Shown: piece after piece, positions 61,612 through 64,000 of the stretch
Layout of the letters: every line of letters begins with the position of its first letter
Position numbering within the stretch: the stretch's first letter is position 1
Assembly: GCA_020636435.1 (NCBI GenBank)
Contig: JACJXX010000002.1
Location: 2,046,001-2,110,000, forward strand
Reading direction: 5' to 3'
DNA from: Lewinellaceae bacterium
GTDB taxonomy: Bacteria > Bacteroidota > Bacteroidia > Chitinophagales > Saprospiraceae
DNA: 64,000 nucleotides
Program-made: the position numbers and the translations under genes
Notes under the pieces: model-generated
The model's database searches: none
Told to the model about the DNA's origin: nothing
The model's input: only the letters and a program-made list of their open reading frames with translations

Positions 61612-61890
61612 TGTGTAAATGTGTAAACGTATACCACCTGGCTCAGCTTTGCCCGTACACCGTACACTTCCCCGCTCAACCTTGCTCGTACACCGTACAC
61701 CGTCCGGCTCAGCTTTGCCCGTACACCGTCCACCTCCCGGCTCAGCTTTGCCCGTACACCGTCCACCTCCCGGCTCAGCTTTGCCCGTACACCGTACACC
61801 GTCCGGCCCAGCTTTGCCCGTCCACCGTCCACCTCCCGGCTCAGCTTTGCCCGTACACCGTACACCGTCCACCGTCCACCTCCCCGCCCT
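61612..61890. repeat. GTGTACGG-family low-complexity tract, copy 2
   Basis: Eight degenerate units of about 33-36 bp containing CCCGTACACCGT(AC/CC) and GGCTCAGCTTTG words. It is preceded by GTGTAAATGTGTAAACG (61614-61630), the word family of 16701-16838. It shares the exact 17-mer (reverse complement) of 22356-22372. It fills the gap between the SusD and lipoprotein genes of locus B. Confidence 0.8.
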
Positions 61891-61899
61891 CTCCTGGCT

Positions 61900-63519
61900 T
61901 TACTTATCCCAAAACACCCCATCCGAAGTGATATTGCGCTGTGCGGGCGCATTCGGGTTCCGGTTCAGCTCGCTTTGCGGGTAGGGAAAGGCCAGCGGGT
62001 AGAGCCGGGCCGAAGCCGTCACGTTGAGGTTGTCCGTGTTCGGGTCGTGCAGCCGGGGGTAGCCCGTGCGGCGGAAGTCGGTATAGGCATCCACGCCGAA
62101 GCCGTAGGTGGCGATCCACTTTTGAGTCATGATGTGCTCCAGCTTGCCCTCCTCATCGGCGGCGTCGTAGCGCTCCAGGACTGCCGCGATGTACGCTTCA
62201 ACGTCTTCCTCCGCCAGGGCCGGAGCGCTGGCAGCAGCGGCAATCTCGTCTACCTTGTCGAAAGAAGCGCGCATGGCTTCTTCCAGCAAAGCGCGCGCGT
62301 CGCCATCCGTAACGCCGGCAATAGCCAGCTCGGCTTCCAGGTATTTGCGGGCGTAGTAGGTCAGCAGCCGCTGCGGCGTGTCGGCCGCGCCGTTGAAGTT
62401 GACCGCCCCGCCCTGGCCGTCGTCATAGCGGCCGCCGATAGGGTAGAGGCCCATAACCGTCGCAGAAGACGACTGGTCGAAGCCTTCGTTCGGGTCGATG
62501 TTGAAGGAAAACATCCAGATGGAAAGGAAAGCCGTGCCGGAACGGGAAGGGCAATACGAACAAGGGTTCTCCGCATCGGCGTCGGTGGATCCCTCCGGCA
62601 GCTGGTTGTAGAAATAATAAGGTATCCTCGGGTCTTCGATATCCTTGTAGATATTTTCATCAAAAAAGGTGTTGTCTCCTTTCATGATCTCGAAGAAATA
62701 AGGGCTGATGTAATTGAAAGCGCCGCCCGCTGCGTATTCCTGCGCATAGCCGGGGTTGCGGTTTTCTGGTGCGCTGGAAGTACCGTACTGCATCTGAAAA
62801 TCATCGCCCGGCCCGATAAGATCGTCCTCGCTGAGCAATTTGGCCACGTCGGCAGATACGTCGCGGACGTCGCGGATTTGAGTATACATTTTCAGCTTGA
62901 GCGTGTTGGCAAACTTCCGCCATTTATCGAGGTCGCCGCCGTAGATCAGGTCATCGCTGCCGGGGGCGAAAGAAGACTCCGCTGCCAGGCCGGCAATGCC
63001 TTCGTCAATCAGGGCAAACAGGGCATCGTAGACCTGCTGGCCGTCATCAAAGTTGGGGAACAACACCTCGGCGCCCTGCTGAGCCTCAGAAAAGGGCACG
63101 TCGCCCCACATGTCCACCATGATGGAGTACATGTAAGCTTTCATGATCTTGCCGACGCCCAGGTACGGACCGGCCTGCAGTTCTTCCGCCTGCGCCAGCA
63201 TCTGCTCCAGGTCATTTAAAGCGAAGGTGTTGAGCAACCGCCAGGGGGTGGCCACGCCGAAGTCGTCGCCCTGGAAAGCGTAATCGTTCTGCTGGGTACC
63301 GCGCTGAACGGTGTGGTGAATGTACAGCGACGTGAAATTGCCCAGCCCGCCGGTAGCGGCGCCCAGCGCGCCAGCCATATTCACCTGCACCGAAGGCAGC
63401 ACAAAGGAGAGCGTTGCCTCCCGCGGGTTATTGGGGTCTTCATTGATATCCAGGAAGTCGCTGCACGAAGCCAGCATCAACATGGATAGGGTTAATATGC
63501 TTAAAACTATTTTATTCAT
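61900..63519 (-). CDS. SusD/RagB family nutrient-binding lipoprotein (locus B)
   Basis: Protein of 539 residues. Lipobox MLASCSDFLDINEDPNNP (Cys19) with the standard SusD-like_2 opening. Core motifs: LGVGKIMKAYMYSIMVDMWG, DKWRKFANTLKLKMYTQIRD, TYYARKYLEAELAIAG, and the C-terminal HIMTQKWIATYGFGVDAYTD, where W/Y-rich residues shape the ligand pocket in relatives. It has a CSYC motif in an extended loop (~307-310). It pairs with the SusC gene that begins beyond the right edge (25 bp gap). Confidence 0.93.
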   Translation of the reverse strand: MNKIVLSILTLSMLMLASCSDFLDINEDPNNPREATLSFVLPSVQVNMAGALGAATGGLGNFTSLYIHHTVQRGTQQNDYAFQGDDFGVATPWRLLNTFALNDLEQMLAQAEELQAGPYLGVGKIMKAYMYSIMVDMWGDVPFSEAQQGAEVLFPNFDDGQQVYDALFALIDEGIAGLAAESSFAPGSDDLIYGGDLDKWRKFANTLKLKMYTQIRDVRDVSADVAKLLSEDDLIGPGDDFQMQYGTSSAPENRNPGYAQEYAAGGAFNYISPYFFEIMKGDNTFFDENIYKDIEDPRIPYYFYNQLPEGSTDADAENPCSYCPSRSGTAFLSIWMFSFNIDPNEGFDQSSSATVMGLYPIGGRYDDGQGGAVNFNGAADTPQRLLTYYARKYLEAELAIAGVTDGDARALLEEAMRASFDKVDEIAAAASAPALAEEDVEAYIAAVLERYDAADEEGKLEHIMTQKWIATYGFGVDAYTDFRRTGYPRLHDPNTDNLNVTASARLYPLAFPYPQSELNRNPNAPAQRNITSDGVFWDK

Positions 63520-63543
63520 GGCTTTTTCTTTTTTAAGTGTTCC

Positions 63544-64000
63544 TTAAAACTGCACTCTCAGGCTTACTCCATATCGGCGAACGGTGGGAGTGGCGCTGTA
63601 TTCAATACCCTGCTTATTGGTGGAGCCGAACTGGTTGACCTCCGGGTCGAAGTTGGTATGCTCGGGGAAGCCGGGAGCGGTAAACCAAAGGTTCCTGCCG
63701 GTAAGGGAAAGGCTCGCGCCGGTGAAAGGCGTATTTTCCAGCAACCGGCGGGGCAGGGAATAGGAAAGCGACACTTCCCGCAGCTTCAGGTAAGAAGCGT
63801 CGAAGACCGCCCACTCATCGGCGCCGTTGATGGCGAAGGTCTCTCCGAAGTAAAGGGTATTGACTTCCACCATGGTCTGGTTCGGAACCTTCTCTCCGGC
63901 TTCGTTCAACACCGGTTGCAGGGTATTGGGGTCGCCGTACACGCCGGGGATGACTTTCATGACCTCCCTGTCTTCGGTGTCCTTGGTCACCCCTCTGCCC
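63544..64000 (-). CDS. SusC/RagA family transporter, C-terminal part only (locus B)
   Basis: The frame is open to the right edge, so only the last ~150 residues are present. They show the hallmark end of SusC proteins: DASYLKLREVSLSYSLPRRL, FTGASLSLTGRNLWFTAP, HTNFDPEVNQFGSTNKQGIE and the terminal strand YGVSLRVQF. The upstream gene body lies outside the window. Together with the SusD and lipoprotein genes downstream it forms a three-gene nutrient-uptake locus. Confidence 0.92.
   Translation of the reverse strand, partial: GRGVTKDTEDREVMKVIPGVYGDPNTLQPVLNEAGEKVPNQTMVEVNTLYFGETFAINGADEWAVFDASYLKLREVSLSYSLPRRLLENTPFTGASLSLTGRNLWFTAPGFPEHTNFDPEVNQFGSTNKQGIEYSATPTVRRYGVSLRVQF

Noticed and set aside
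61561..61872. N-terminal extension of the locus B lipoprotein
   Set aside because: It would translate the repeat tract as CTGKAEPGG units and hide the lipobox leader that starts at 61560.
61612..61890. Regular units of 33-36 bp resembling a CRISPR array
   Set aside because: The units lack constant repeats with unique spacers: the putative spacers themselves repeat and lengths vary. No cas gene is near.
1..64000. rRNA, tRNA, complete insertion sequence, prophage or integron
   Set aside because: I looked through the intergenic regions and recognised no such feature; short or unusual tRNAs could be missed without a folding search.

Overview
The window looks like a chromosome segment of a moderately GC-rich member of the Bacteroidota, most likely a Saprospiria/Lewinella-like marine or sludge bacterium (inference). 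The evidence is: two SusC/SusD pairs plus a SusC fragment; several secreted proteins ending in type IX secretion (T9SS) sorting domains; DUF2141, FISUMP, CreD and M56/BlaI family genes; promoters of the Bacteroidota form TTTG-N20-TAnnTTTG; and start codons without clear Shine-Dalgarno sites. I recognised no rRNA, tRNA, complete insertion sequence, prophage or CRISPR array.

Layout. 1-13515 (minus) is one giant secreted repeat protein (at least 4505 residues, C-terminus outside the window) with 20 tandem DUF11-type modules, including a recently duplicated three-module block. 14-16 kb holds a DUF2141 protein, an orphan LytTR response regulator behind a textbook promoter, and an exported unknown. 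16.9-21.1 kb is a three-gene minus-strand operon: BlaI-type repressor, M56 (BlaR1-type) membrane protease, and a surface PDZ protein with a T9SS signal; two palindromic operators lie just upstream. 21.2-29.2 kb has a lipoprotein, two decayed genes (Rpn/PD-(D/E)XK transposase tail; frameshifted FIMAH-FISUMP protein), a second DUF2141 gene, CreD, a histidine kinase and an NTF2-like protein. 29.5-37 kb holds an acidic-tailed protein and a likely sugar-catabolic cluster (cytochrome c/PA14/propeller/DUF1080 lipoprotein, MFS transporter, Gfo/Idh/MocA oxidoreductase). 37-43.6 kb has two tandem paralogous T9SS surface proteins. 44-52.7 kb has a small membrane protein, a 5'-truncated T9SS protein, a sodium/solute symporter, an M14 peptidase and a metalloprotease-like/propeller/beta-barrel protein. 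52.8-64 kb holds a SusC fragment, a small beta-barrel protein and two SUS-type loci.

The most unusual property lies between the genes. Nearly every intergenic region over 150 bp is filled by low-complexity words of 9-17 nt repeated in direct and inverted orientation, or by hairpin elements. Several families occur at two or three unlinked places, some extend into gene ends, and one pair keeps its stems while changing sequence. A second unexplained signal is a conserved ~120-nt element with a promoter-like box and a terminator-like hairpin that lies upstream of susC sequences at two loci and may be a small RNA. Coding and non-coding calls were made by reading the sequence and translations only; no similarity search was run.
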